DNA from: Actinoplanes oblitus
GTDB taxonomy: Bacteria; Actinomycetota; Actinomycetes; Mycobacteriales; Micromonosporaceae
Reading direction: 5' to 3'
NCBI RefSeq assembly: GCF_030252345.1
Contig: NZ_CP126980.1
Location: 7,827,501 to 7,891,500, forward strand
Length of the DNA: 64,000 nucleotides
In this document: piece by piece, positions 51,678 to 60,187 of the stretch
Numbering within the stretch: the stretch's first letter is position 1
Layout: the number at the start of each line of letters is the position of its first letter
Translations under genes and position numbers: made by a program
Notes under the pieces: model-generated
The model's input: the letters and a program-made list of their open reading frames with translations, nothing else
Told to the model about the DNA's origin: nothing
Databases searched by the model: none

Positions 51678-51683
51678 ATTCTA
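51678..51683 (-). promoter_or_regulatory. -10 box of a leaderless promoter
   Basis: TAGAAT on the minus strand ends seven bases before the nitroreductase ATG, and no ribosome binding site is present. Confidence 0.6.
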
Positions 51684-51853
51684 GGCCCGCCGGTGGATCT
51701 CGTGGGATCCAGGCGTGGCACCGGACGGCCGCCGGCCGTCGCCCGGCGGAGCCCGCACCTCGACTGCACCCGGGAGCTGACCCGCGCGCACTCCGGCGGA
51801 CCGACCTTTGCTCCGGGGGCCGACCACGGCCGGCGGACGAGGGGCGGGGACGA

Positions 51854-53752
51854 ATGCGACGCAGGGCTTTCGCGGGCATGCTGACGGCGGCGGCGCTCGC
51901 CACGCTGGGCGCGCTGGTCGTGCCGGTCGGCGGCCCGGGCTGGCAGCCGGTGTCGTACGCCCTGGCCGCCCCGCCGGAGCGGATCCTGCCCGCCGAGGTG
52001 TCCGCCGCCAAGCCCGCCCGGGTGGTCAGTACCACCCTGGACGCCGCGGGCCGCCCGGTCGTCCGGGTGCACCAGGCGACCGACAAGGCCACCGCCACCC
52101 GGCTGGTGGTCGAGGCGCAGCGGGCGGACAACGCGCTCGGCGTGGAGGTCGACGGCATCGTCCGGGCCCTGGAGGCACCCACCGGGACGGACACCTACCG
52201 CGCCAAGCAGTGGGACCTCACCACGATGAACGCGCCCACCGCCTGGCAGCGCTCGACCGGCGCCGGGGTCACCGTCGCGGTGATCGACACCGGGGTCGAC
52301 GCGAACCACCCGGACCTGGCCGGCCACGTGCTCACCGGGTACGACGCCACCGCCGACCGGCCCGGCGGCACCACCGACGCGCACGGGCACGGCACCCACG
52401 TGGCGGGCACCATCGCGGCGCTGACCGGCAACGGGACCGGCGTCGCGTCGGTCGCCCCGGACGTCGAGATCCTGCCGGTCCGGGTGCTCGACGCGAACGG
52501 CGTCGGCTACGACTCGGACACCGCCGAGGGCATCGTCTGGGCCGCCGACCACGGCGCTGACGTGATCAACATGTCGCTGGGCGGGACGGACCGGTCCAGC
52601 GCGGTGACGAACGCCGTCGCGTACGCCAGGGGTAAGGGTGTGGTCGTGGTGGCGGCGGCCGGCAACGACCGCGCGAAGGGCAGCCCGACCAGCTACCCGG
52701 GGGCCGATCCCGGGGTGATCGCGGTGGCCGCCACCGACGCGGCGGACCGGGTGGCGTCGTACTCGAACGCCGGCGACTACGTGGACGTGGCAGCGCCGGG
52801 CAGCGCGATCCTGAGCACCTACCCGACCGGGCTGGCGGCCGCCGGATACGCCACCATGAGCGGCACCTCGATGGCCTCGCCGCACGTCGCGGGGTTGGCG
52901 GCGCTGCTGCTCGCGGCCTCGCCGGGGCTGTCCCCGGACGAGGTGGAGTCGGCTCTGGAGAGGTCCGCCGTCGACCTCGGGCCGGCGGGCAAGGACACCG
53001 ATTTCGGGTACGGGCGGGTGGACGCGGTCGCGGCCCTCGACGCGGTCGTCCCGGCCAGCCCGTCGTCGTCCTCGCCTCCCTCGCCGACCGCCCCCACCTC
53101 GACTCCCTCGTCGACCGCCTCCCCCACCTCGTCTCCCTCGTCGACCGCCTCCCCCACCTCGTCTCCCTCGTCGACCGCCTCCCCCACCTCGTCTCCCTCG
53201 GCGCCCTCGTCTCCCTCGCCGACCGCCAGCACCACCCCGGTCCCCGCCAAGCCGCGGGTCACCACCAGCGTGACCAGCCGGACCGTCGCCTACCGGACCC
53301 GCACCAGCACCACCTTCCGGGTCACCACCGCCGGCAAGCCGTGGGCCTCCCAGCCCGTCTCGGTCTGCGTCTCCGTCGGCGGCGGCTCCTGGTCCTGCAC
53401 CGCCGCCCGGACCGGCACCACCGGCGCCTACACCGTGACCCGGATCGCGACCGCCTCCTTCCGGGTCCGGCTGGTCGCCTCCGGCGCGTCGGCGACCAGC
53501 GCGTACACCGTCAGGGCGGCGGTAGCGGTGTCCCGCGGCGCGCGGAAGACGCTGACCGTACGGGTCTCCGGCGCCACCGGCCAGCGACTCATCGTGCAGC
53601 GATACCTGCACCAGCGCTGGTCCACCGTGCGCAGCTACGCCGCCACCGGTAGCCGGAAGGTCACCGGCCTGGTCGGCGGCGGCAGTTACCGGGTGGTGCT
53701 GGTCTCCACCAGCGGGGTGGCCGGAGTCACCAGCAAGACCGTGAAGGCCTGA
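51854..53752 (+). CDS. exported subtilisin-like protease, paralogue of 37283-39253
   Basis: A 632-residue S8 peptidase with a signal peptide ([20 protein letters not shown] onset), a propeptide to about residue 115, and a catalytic domain with Asp145 (VAVIDTGVD), His179 ([10 protein letters not shown]) and the serine motif [10 protein letters not shown] Ser/Pro/Thr-rich linker with ten-residue repeats ([10 protein letters not shown]) leads to a beta-rich C-terminal domain with two cysteines. It shares domain order and long identical blocks with the 37283-39253 product (for example [32 protein letters not shown] or close forms). Probably a secreted protease. Confidence 0.93.
   Translation: MRRRAFAGMLTAAALATLGALVVPVGGPGWQPVSYALAAPPERILPAEVSAAKPARVVSTTLDAAGRPVVRVHQATDKATATRLVVEAQRADNALGVEVDGIVRALEAPTGTDTYRAKQWDLTTMNAPTAWQRSTGAGVTVAVIDTGVDANHPDLAGHVLTGYDATADRPGGTTDAHGHGTHVAGTIAALTGNGTGVASVAPDVEILPVRVLDANGVGYDSDTAEGIVWAADHGADVINMSLGGTDRSSAVTNAVAYARGKGVVVVAAAGNDRAKGSPTSYPGADPGVIAVAATDAADRVASYSNAGDYVDVAAPGSAILSTYPTGLAAAGYATMSGTSMASPHVAGLAALLLAASPGLSPDEVESALERSAVDLGPAGKDTDFGYGRVDAVAALDAVVPASPSSSSPPSPTAPTSTPSSTASPTSSPSSTASPTSSPSSTASPTSSPSAPSSPSPTASTTPVPAKPRVTTSVTSRTVAYRTRTSTTFRVTTAGKPWASQPVSVCVSVGGGSWSCTAARTGTTGAYTVTRIATASFRVRLVASGASATSAYTVRAAVAVSRGARKTLTVRVSGATGQRLIVQRYLHQRWSTVRSYAATGSRKVTGLVGGGSYRVVLVSTSGVAGVTSKTVKA
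53096..53200. repeat. in-frame 30-bp tandem repeat in the linker
   Basis: The 30-base unit starting ACCTCGTCTCCCTCGTCGAC is repeated about 3.5 times and encodes [10 protein letters not shown]. The copies at 53127-53186 are identical, a sign of recent expansion. Confidence 0.88.
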
Positions 53753-53757
53753 TCGAA

Positions 53758-53781
53758 CATGGGGTTTACTCATACCCCATG
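53758..53781. promoter_or_regulatory. inverted repeat overlapping the start codon of the oxidoreductase
   Basis: CATGGGGT (53758-53765) and ACCCCATG (53774-53781) are perfect 8-bp arms with an 8-base loop; the second arm includes the ATG of the molybdopterin oxidoreductase. It starts six bases after the subtilase stop. It could be an operator, a terminator or a translation control. Confidence 0.55.
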
Positions 53782-54378
53782 GGCATCATCTCCCGGGGCT
53801 TCGGCGGGCGGCGGCGTGACTCCGCACCCGACCTGCCTCCCGGTCAGTACCTGACACACGACTTCCCGGTCCTCTCCGCCGGTCCGACCCCGCGCGTCCC
53901 GCTGGACCGGTGGAAACTCACCGTCGCCACCGAGATCGGGGAGAAACACACCTGGGACTGGGCGCAGTTCACCGCGCTGCCGTCCGAGGAGATCACCAGG
54001 GACATCCACTGCGTCACCAAGTGGTCCAAGCTCGGCACCACCTGGCGCGGCGTCTCGCTGGACACCCTGTTCGAGGACGTGGAGACCGCCGCCGACTACG
54101 TGATGGCGCACAGCTACGGCGGCTACACCACCAACCTGCCCCTCGAGGACCTGCTCGACGGGAAGGCGTGGATCGCCTACGAGTTCGACGGCGAGCCGCT
54201 GCACCCGGAGCACGGCGGCCCGGCCCGGCTGCTGGTCCCGCACCTGTACTTCTGGAAGTCGGCCAAGTGGGTCAACGGCCTGGAGATGTTGGTGGAGGAT
54301 GAGCCCGGCTTCTGGGAGGCCGCCGGCTACCACATGTACGGAGACCCGTGGTCAGAACAGCGCTACCAGGGCGACTGA
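53779..54378 (+). CDS. sulfite-oxidase-fold molybdopterin oxidoreductase
   Basis: A 199-residue protein of the oxidoreductase molybdopterin-binding family (MsrP/YedY-like). The molybdenum-ligand cysteine is Cys78 in [43 protein letters not shown] (here [20 protein letters not shown]) and KWVNGLEML complete the fold. It has no signal peptide, unlike periplasmic MsrP. The following flavin reductase overlaps its 3' end by 31 bases, so electrons probably come from that protein. The substrate is unknown. Confidence 0.9.
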   Translation: MGIISRGFGGRRRDSAPDLPPGQYLTHDFPVLSAGPTPRVPLDRWKLTVATEIGEKHTWDWAQFTALPSEEITRDIHCVTKWSKLGTTWRGVSLDTLFEDVETAADYVMAHSYGGYTTNLPLEDLLDGKAWIAYEFDGEPLHPEHGGPARLLVPHLYFWKSAKWVNGLEMLVEDEPGFWEAAGYHMYGDPWSEQRYQGD

Positions 54379-55115
54379 GCTGGCGGGTCGCCACCGTCTC
54401 CGCGATTCGCCAGGAGACGTCGTCGGCCCGCACCCTCGTCCTGGACATCCCGGACTGGCCCGGGCACCTGCCCGGCCAGCACCTCGACCTGCGCCTCACC
54501 GCGGAGGACGGCTACTCGGCCCAGCGCAGCTATTCGATCGCCTCGGACTGGTCCGGCGAGGTCCCGGCCTCCGGTGGGGGCCTTGTCGAGATCACCGTGC
54601 AGCGCCTGGACGACGGCGAGGTCTCGCCCTATCTGACGGACGTGGTCGAGCCCGGCGACCAGATCGAGCTGCGCGGCCCGATCGGCGGCTGGTTCGTCTG
54701 GCGCGCCACCGGGCCGGCCCCGGTCCTGCTGGTGGCCGGCGGCTCCGGCATCGTCCCGCTGATGGCGATGATCCGCGACCGCGGCCGGCGCCGGACCCGC
54801 CAGCCGTTCCGGCTGATCTACTCGGTCCGCACCCCCGAGGACGCCTGTTACGCCGACGAGCTGCGCCGCCGCGTCCGCGAGGACCCGGGCCTGGACGTCC
54901 ACGTCGTCTACACCCGCAAGACCCCGGACGGCTGGCCCACCCCGCCGAAGCGGATCGACGTGTCCACCCTCAACTCGCACGGCTGGCCGCCGGACTTCGG
55001 CCCGGACGTCTTCGTCTGCGGCCCGACGTCCTTCGTCGAGACCGCCGCCGACATCCTGGTCGCCCTGGGGCACGACCCGAAGAAGGTCCGCACCGAACGC
55101 TTCGGCGGCGGCTAG
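54348..55115 (+). CDS. ferredoxin/flavodoxin-NADP reductase-type flavoprotein
   Basis: A 255-residue FAD/NAD(P)H oxidoreductase. The FAD site is QRSYSIAS, the NAD(P) site VLLVAGGSGIVPLMAMI, and the C-terminal block is VFVCGPTSFVETAADIL. It has no iron-sulphur domain. GTG at 54348 lies within the upstream gene and has GGAG before it. The pair resembles other actinobacterial molybdopterin-oxidoreductase/flavin-reductase pairs, where the flavoprotein supplies electrons. Confidence 0.92.
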   Translation: MVRTALPGRLSWRVATVSAIRQETSSARTLVLDIPDWPGHLPGQHLDLRLTAEDGYSAQRSYSIASDWSGEVPASGGGLVEITVQRLDDGEVSPYLTDVVEPGDQIELRGPIGGWFVWRATGPAPVLLVAGGSGIVPLMAMIRDRGRRRTRQPFRLIYSVRTPEDACYADELRRRVREDPGLDVHVVYTRKTPDGWPTPPKRIDVSTLNSHGWPPDFGPDVFVCGPTSFVETAADILVALGHDPKKVRTERFGGG

Positions 55116-55149
55116 CTTTCCGGTACGCCCGGAGCGCCGCCGCCCGCGG

Positions 55150-57783
55150 TCAACGCAGGCGGGTGACCGCGGGGGTGAGCGGACCCGACGTGTAGCCCGG
55201 GACCGCTGACGCGTCGGTGGTGGCCAGCGCGACGTAGGCGCCGTCGCGCGACAACGCCGTGCCGTCGGAGACCCGCCGATCGCCGGTGTAGTCCTGGGCG
55301 AGCGGGGTGTACCACGGCCCCACCCGCCGGGACGCCCCGCTCGCCGGGGTGACGGCGAGGACGCTCACCGCGTCGGCCGACGGGTCGAGCGGGTCGCTGT
55401 GCTCGACCGACACCGTGACCTGGGTGCCGTCGCCGGAGAGGTGACCGCCCACGACCCGATCGGCGGTGTAGGCGGCGCCGGGGTCGCGGCTCGCCACCCG
55501 GGTGGTGCCGGTGCTCAGGTCACGCCAGTACGCCTGGGTGTAGACCGCGCCGACGTCGCCGGCCAGCTGGTCCATCGAGGTGAGCAGCACGTACCGGCCG
55601 TCGGCGGACAGGTCGAGCACCTCGCCCCAGGTGTCGGCGGTGCCGTCGGCGCGGGTGGAGACCATCCTGGTGGTGCCGGCCGTCAGATCCCGGCGGTACG
55701 CGTGCGCCGCGTAGTTGCTCGCCGGTGTGGCACTGCTGAGCTGGGCGGCGGAGGAGGTGAAGGCGACGTACCGGCCGTCGCCGGAGAGCACCGGGTCGCT
55801 GCTCCCGTCGCCGCCGGGCTTGCCGCCGGTGGTGACGCTGGCCAGTGTCTGCGCGCCGGTGGCGATCGTCGCCACCAGCACCTGGTCGGTGATCGGCGCT
55901 TCGGTGCCGCCCCACAGGACCGGTTCGGCCGAGACGTAGGCGACCCGGGTCCCGTCCGAGCTGACCGACGGGGCCTCGCTGCGGCCCGCGGCCGGTTTCC
56001 CGGCCGGGCGGCTGACCAGCCGGACCGCGCCGGTGGTCCGGTCGGCGAGGTAGACGTCGGTGGTGTCGTTGGTGTCGTCGGTGGCGAGCCGCGCCGACGA
56101 GGTGAACGCGATCCACCGGCCGTCCGCCGAGATGTCCGGCTGCCAGCTCGCCGCGTCCGCGACGGCGCCCGCGGTGGTCCGGCTGACCAGTGTGGTGGTG
56201 GCGGTGGCCAGGTCGGTGACGAAGACGTCGGCGACCCCGTTGGTGTCCCCGGCGACCAGGTCACCGGCGGTGGCGACGAACGCGGCGTAACGGCCGTCGG
56301 CGCTCAGCGACACCGGTCCGGCGTCCGCTGAGGACTGGCCGCCGCCGGTTCCGCGCGCCACCGGCAGGAACTCGCCGACGGCCGGCAGCCCCGGGGTCCG
56401 GACCGCCAGGGTGATCTTCGAGTCGGCGGTACGGCCACCGCTGTCCTTGACCCGCGCGGTGACCGTGGTAGCGGCGGTGGCGGCGGTCGGCGTCCCGCTG
56501 ACCACGCCCGCGGCGCTGAGTTTCAGCCCGGCCGGCAGGGTCCCGGCGGCGGTGGTCCAGGTGTACGGCCCGACGCCGCCGGTGGCCCGCAACGTGACGG
56601 CGTACGCCCGGTTCACCAGCGGGTCCGGCAGCCGGCGGGCGGCCGGGGTGGTCAGCGGCAGCACCGTGGTCAGCGTGCTGACCAGCAGATTCGCCGTGTC
56701 CCCGGGCAGCCCGCGGACCACGCCGGGGGTGGCCGACGAGGCGAGCCGGGCGGCGACCACGGCCGGGGTGAGCGTGGGTTCGCGGCCGAGCAGCAGGGCC
56801 GCGGCGCCGGCCACGTGCGGGGTGGCCATCGAGGTGCCGGACATCGTGGTGCTGGCGGTGTTCGACCAGGTGGCCGCGGACTCGATGTCGTCGCCGGGGC
56901 CGAGCAGGTCGACGCACGCCCCCCGGTTGGAGAACCAGGCCAGCGTGTCGTCCTTGGCGGTGGCGCCCACGGTGACCGCGGCCGGCACCCGGGCCGGGCT
57001 GTGCTGGCAGGCGTCGCCGCTGTCGTTGCCGGCCGCGGCGACCACCGTGATGCCGTCCGCGACGGTGGCGTTGACCGCCTGCTCCAGGACCGGCGACGGG
57101 TCGCCGCCGAGGCTCAGGTTGACCACCGCGGGCCCGCCGGTGTGGTGGGCGATCACCCAGTCGAGTCCGGCGGCGACCCCCTCGTCGGTGCCGTTGCCCT
57201 GGCAGTCGAGCACCCGTACGCCGATCACGGTGGCCTTCTTGGCGATGCCGTAGGTGGCTCCGGCGACGGTGCCGGCCACGTGCGTGCCGTGCCCGTTGCA
57301 GTCGGTGGTGCCGAACGGGTCGTCGACGGTGCTCACCGGCGCGGTGGCCCGGCCCTGGAAGTCGGTGTGGGTGACCATCACCCCGGTGTCGACCACGTAG
57401 ACGGTCACGCCGGCGCCGCCGCCGGTCCAGGTGTACTTGCCGTCCAGCGGCAGCGCGCGCTGGTCGGCGCGGTCCAGGCCCCACCCGGCGCCGGTCTGGG
57501 TGTCGCTGATCCGCACCGGGCGGACCGGGTCGACCGCGACGACGGCGGGGTCGCGGCGCAGCCGGGCCGCGGCGGCCGGGGTGAGGTCGGCGCTGAAGCC
57601 GTGCAGTGCCGAGCTGAACCGGCGGTGCACCGTGCCGCCCAGCCGGGTGACCCGATCCGGAGCGGCCGCGGTACTGAGCCGCACCACGTACCGCCCGGTA
57701 CCCGGGGCGGCCTGGGCCGGTGCGCCCAGCGCGGTGGTGGCGAGCAGCGCTGCCAGCGGCAATGTCGTCCAGCGTCGAACCAT
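55150..57783 (-). CDS. exported subtilisin-like protease with Ig-like and beta-propeller C-terminus
   Basis: An 877-residue S8 peptidase. The signal peptide covers 1-26. An I9 propeptide (about 31-87, RYVVRLST to VVAVDPV) precedes a proteinase-K-like domain with Asp132 (VDTGVM), His165 (NGHGTHVAG) and Ser318 (SGTSMATPH), with paired cysteines in it. Residues about 370-460 are an Ig-like putative domain (YTWTTAAGTLPAGLKLS with GVVSGTPT). From about 475, repeated SADGRYAAF/SADGRWIAF/SGDGRYVAF blocks form a PD40/TolB-type beta-propeller of six or so blades. The combination suggests a secreted protease with a binding platform. ATG with GGGGGTGG upstream. Confidence 0.92.
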   Translation of the reverse strand: MVRRWTTLPLAALLATTALGAPAQAAPGTGRYVVRLSTAAAPDRVTRLGGTVHRRFSSALHGFSADLTPAAAARLRRDPAVVAVDPVRPVRISDTQTGAGWGLDRADQRALPLDGKYTWTGGGAGVTVYVVDTGVMVTHTDFQGRATAPVSTVDDPFGTTDCNGHGTHVAGTVAGATYGIAKKATVIGVRVLDCQGNGTDEGVAAGLDWVIAHHTGGPAVVNLSLGGDPSPVLEQAVNATVADGITVVAAAGNDSGDACQHSPARVPAAVTVGATAKDDTLAWFSNRGACVDLLGPGDDIESAATWSNTASTTMSGTSMATPHVAGAAALLLGREPTLTPAVVAARLASSATPGVVRGLPGDTANLLVSTLTTVLPLTTPAARRLPDPLVNRAYAVTLRATGGVGPYTWTTAAGTLPAGLKLSAAGVVSGTPTAATAATTVTARVKDSGGRTADSKITLAVRTPGLPAVGEFLPVARGTGGGQSSADAGPVSLSADGRYAAFVATAGDLVAGDTNGVADVFVTDLATATTTLVSRTTAGAVADAASWQPDISADGRWIAFTSSARLATDDTNDTTDVYLADRTTGAVRLVSRPAGKPAAGRSEAPSVSSDGTRVAYVSAEPVLWGGTEAPITDQVLVATIATGAQTLASVTTGGKPGGDGSSDPVLSGDGRYVAFTSSAAQLSSATPASNYAAHAYRRDLTAGTTRMVSTRADGTADTWGEVLDLSADGRYVLLTSMDQLAGDVGAVYTQAYWRDLSTGTTRVASRDPGAAYTADRVVGGHLSGDGTQVTVSVEHSDPLDPSADAVSVLAVTPASGASRRVGPWYTPLAQDYTGDRRVSDGTALSRDGAYVALATTDASAVPGYTSGPLTPAVTRLR

Positions 57784-58129
57784 GCGATGCCACCCCCACG
57801 TCCACGATGGAGTGACATCGTCACCGTCCGGAACCGGTCACCGCCCCGCTCTGTCGCATCCCCGACACCCCACGGCTGGTCGTGGCGGTGGTATCCCACG
57901 CCCGCAGACCACCGTCACGACCAGCCGCACACACCCCGGGGCTGGCACTCACGGTGGTGTCCCGCGCCCGGAGACCACCGTCACGACCAGCCGCACACAC
58001 CCCGGGGCTGGTGCTCACGGTGGTGTCCCGCGCCCGGAGACCACCGTCACGACCAGCCGCACACACCCCCGGGCTGGTGCTCACGGTGGTGTCCCGCGCC
58101 CGGAGACCACCGTGACGACCAGCCGTGGG
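57784..58129. repeat. 66-bp tandem repeat array of paired hairpins
   Basis: From about 57873 to 58127 a 66-base unit is repeated about 3.7 times (CACGGTGGTGTCCC at 57950, 58016 and 58082; a diverged copy near 57884). Each unit contains ACGGTGGT...ACCACCGT and ACCAGCC...GGCTGGT, so it can form two hairpins. The rest of the gap holds the subtilase leader. The array follows the galactosidase stop and may act as a serial terminator. No gene is present; the open plus-strand frame arises only because 66 is a multiple of three. Confidence 0.88.
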
Positions 58130-60187
58130 TCAGGAGGCTGTCACGGTGAACAGGGCGGCCTGCTCCGGGGCCAGCAGCGGGACGGGCAGGCCGGCCTCGG
58201 CCAGCACCCGGCCGGGCAGCGTGACCGCGCCGCCCGCGAACCACGGCGGCGGAGCGTCCTGGACCGTCTTGGGCGCGTGCCCCAGCGGGCGCACCGTGTA
58301 GAGCCGGTCCGGGTCGAGACCCGGCAGGCGCATCGGCGGCGGCAGGGCGGTCGCCGGCGCGTCCAGGGTGACCAGGGCGAACACCGCCTCCGAGCGGTCC
58401 CGGGCGACGACGCCGTGCACCAGGATCGCCGGGTCCGGCGAGTCCGCCCGGACCACGACGCCGGAGTGCAGCAGCGGGCGCAGCCGCTTGTACTCGGCGG
58501 TCCACTCGGCGATCGCCGCGCGGTCGGCGGGCGAGGCGCGGGAGACGTCCCACTCGATGCCCGCGTGCCCGAACAGGGCGGTGGCCATCCGGAGACCCAG
58601 AGCCGAGGTACGCCCGGTGACGTGTGCCGTGCCGGCGCCCAGGTGACCGCCGAGGAACTCGGGCGGGATCAGGACGCCGGTCCAGCGCTGGATCCGCTGC
58701 CGGTCCAGCGGGTCGTTGGTGTCCGAGGTCCAGAACCTGTCGACATACGGCAGGATGCCCAGGTCGACCCGGCCACCACCGGAGGCGCAGCTCTCGATCT
58801 CCAGGTGCGGGAACGCCGACCGCAGCTCGCCGAGCAGCCGGTGCACCGCCAGCGTTTGCCGGTGCGCGGCGCCGGGCTGCAGCAGGTCCCGGTTGTGGTC
58901 CCATTTCAGGAAGGCGATCGGGTACTCGGTGAGCAGGTCGGTGAGCCGCCCCCGGATGTGATCGAAAGCGGCCGGCACCGACAGATCGAGCACCCGCTGG
59001 TGACGCCAGGTCGGCGCCTCCGGCGGTCCCAGGATCCAGGACGGATGCTCCCGCGCCAGGGCCGAGTCGGCGCTGACCATCTCCGGTTCGACCCAGAGCC
59101 CGAAGTCCATGCCCGCCGCGTGGACGTGGGCGATCAGCGGATGCAGGCCGTCCGGCCAGACGTCCGGGTCGACGTACCAGTCGCCGAGCGCGCGGCGGTC
59201 GTCCCGGCGCCCGGTGAACCAGCCGTCGTCGAGCACGAATCGCTCGACGCCCACCTCGGCGGCGGCGTCGGCCAACGCGGTGAGCCGGGTCAGGGAATGG
59301 TCGAAGTAGACGGCTTCCCAGGTGTTCAGCACGACCGGCCGCGGTGTGTCGCGACGCTTGACCGAGCGGATCCACTGATGCAGCCGATCGGAGAGCCCGT
59401 CGATCCCGGAATCGGAGTAGACCGCCACCGCCCACGGTGCCGGATAGGACTCGCCGGGATCAAGCCGGATCTCTCCCGGGCCCAGCAACTCCCCCGCGCC
59501 GACGACAGTGGGCCCCAGCGCGGAACGCTCGGCCCAGATCTGTTTGTCACCACTCCAGGACAGGTGCAGCGCCCAGACCCGGCCGGTCCGGAAGCCGAAT
59601 CCGGGTGTGCCGGCCATCAGCAGGAACGCGTCGTCGTGCCCGGGCCGCCCGTGCCGGCTCTCCCGGCTCCACACCCCGTGGCGCAGCTCCGCGCGCTGCG
59701 GCCGCCGCTCGTGCGCCCACAGGCCGGTGAAGTCGAGCAGCTCGGACGCCTCGGCCGGGATCGGCAGCAGGACGTCCAGGTTCGCCACGGTGAGAACGCC
59801 GGGACCGCGGTTCTCCAGGACGTGCCGGACTCGCAGGACACCTTCGGCTGTCAGTTCGGCCTCGGTGGTGACGTGCACGCCGTCGGCGCTCTCCGAGCGT
59901 ACCGAAATCGTGTTCTCGCCGGCCTCGACGGCGACGGCCCGCGGCGTGCCGCAGGGTTTTCCGTCGCGGTGGCCCGCCACCGCGGGCCGGCCGGTCCAGC
60001 CGTCACCGGCGGTGGGCAGCAGAGGCAGCGTCAGGGGTACGTCGATCGAGCTCGGCGGAATCGCCGGGATCCGCGTGGCGGCCAGGGAGAACGGCAGCGA
60101 GCCGAGATCGGGACCCCAGTGCAGAACGGCGCCGCGAGCGTCCAGCACGAGGCTGACGCCCGCGGCGCGCAGGTGGAACTCGGTCAC
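58130..60187 (-). CDS. GH36 alpha-galactosidase
   Basis: A 685-residue family 36 glycoside hydrolase, without signal peptide. The nucleophile is Asp430 in FLKWDHNRD and the acid/base lies in FWTSDTNDPLDR (Asp489). VVLNTWEAVYFD, FVLDDGWF, GLWVEPEM and ESCASGGGRVDLG are further GH36 hallmarks. It cleaves alpha-1,6-galactosides such as melibiose or raffinose after uptake. GTG start overlaps the binding-protein stop (GTGA). It is the last gene of the galactoside operon. Confidence 0.95.
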   Translation of the reverse strand: MTEFHLRAAGVSLVLDARGAVLHWGPDLGSLPFSLAATRIPAIPPSSIDVPLTLPLLPTAGDGWTGRPAVAGHRDGKPCGTPRAVAVEAGENTISVRSESADGVHVTTEAELTAEGVLRVRHVLENRGPGVLTVANLDVLLPIPAEASELLDFTGLWAHERRPQRAELRHGVWSRESRHGRPGHDDAFLLMAGTPGFGFRTGRVWALHLSWSGDKQIWAERSALGPTVVGAGELLGPGEIRLDPGESYPAPWAVAVYSDSGIDGLSDRLHQWIRSVKRRDTPRPVVLNTWEAVYFDHSLTRLTALADAAAEVGVERFVLDDGWFTGRRDDRRALGDWYVDPDVWPDGLHPLIAHVHAAGMDFGLWVEPEMVSADSALAREHPSWILGPPEAPTWRHQRVLDLSVPAAFDHIRGRLTDLLTEYPIAFLKWDHNRDLLQPGAAHRQTLAVHRLLGELRSAFPHLEIESCASGGGRVDLGILPYVDRFWTSDTNDPLDRQRIQRWTGVLIPPEFLGGHLGAGTAHVTGRTSALGLRMATALFGHAGIEWDVSRASPADRAAIAEWTAEYKRLRPLLHSGVVVRADSPDPAILVHGVVARDRSEAVFALVTLDAPATALPPPMRLPGLDPDRLYTVRPLGHAPKTVQDAPPPWFAGGAVTLPGRVLAEAGLPVPLLAPEQAALFTVTAS

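Noticed and set aside
57873..58127. CRISPR array
   Set aside because: Units are 66 bp, contiguous and without unique spacers, and no cas genes are present.
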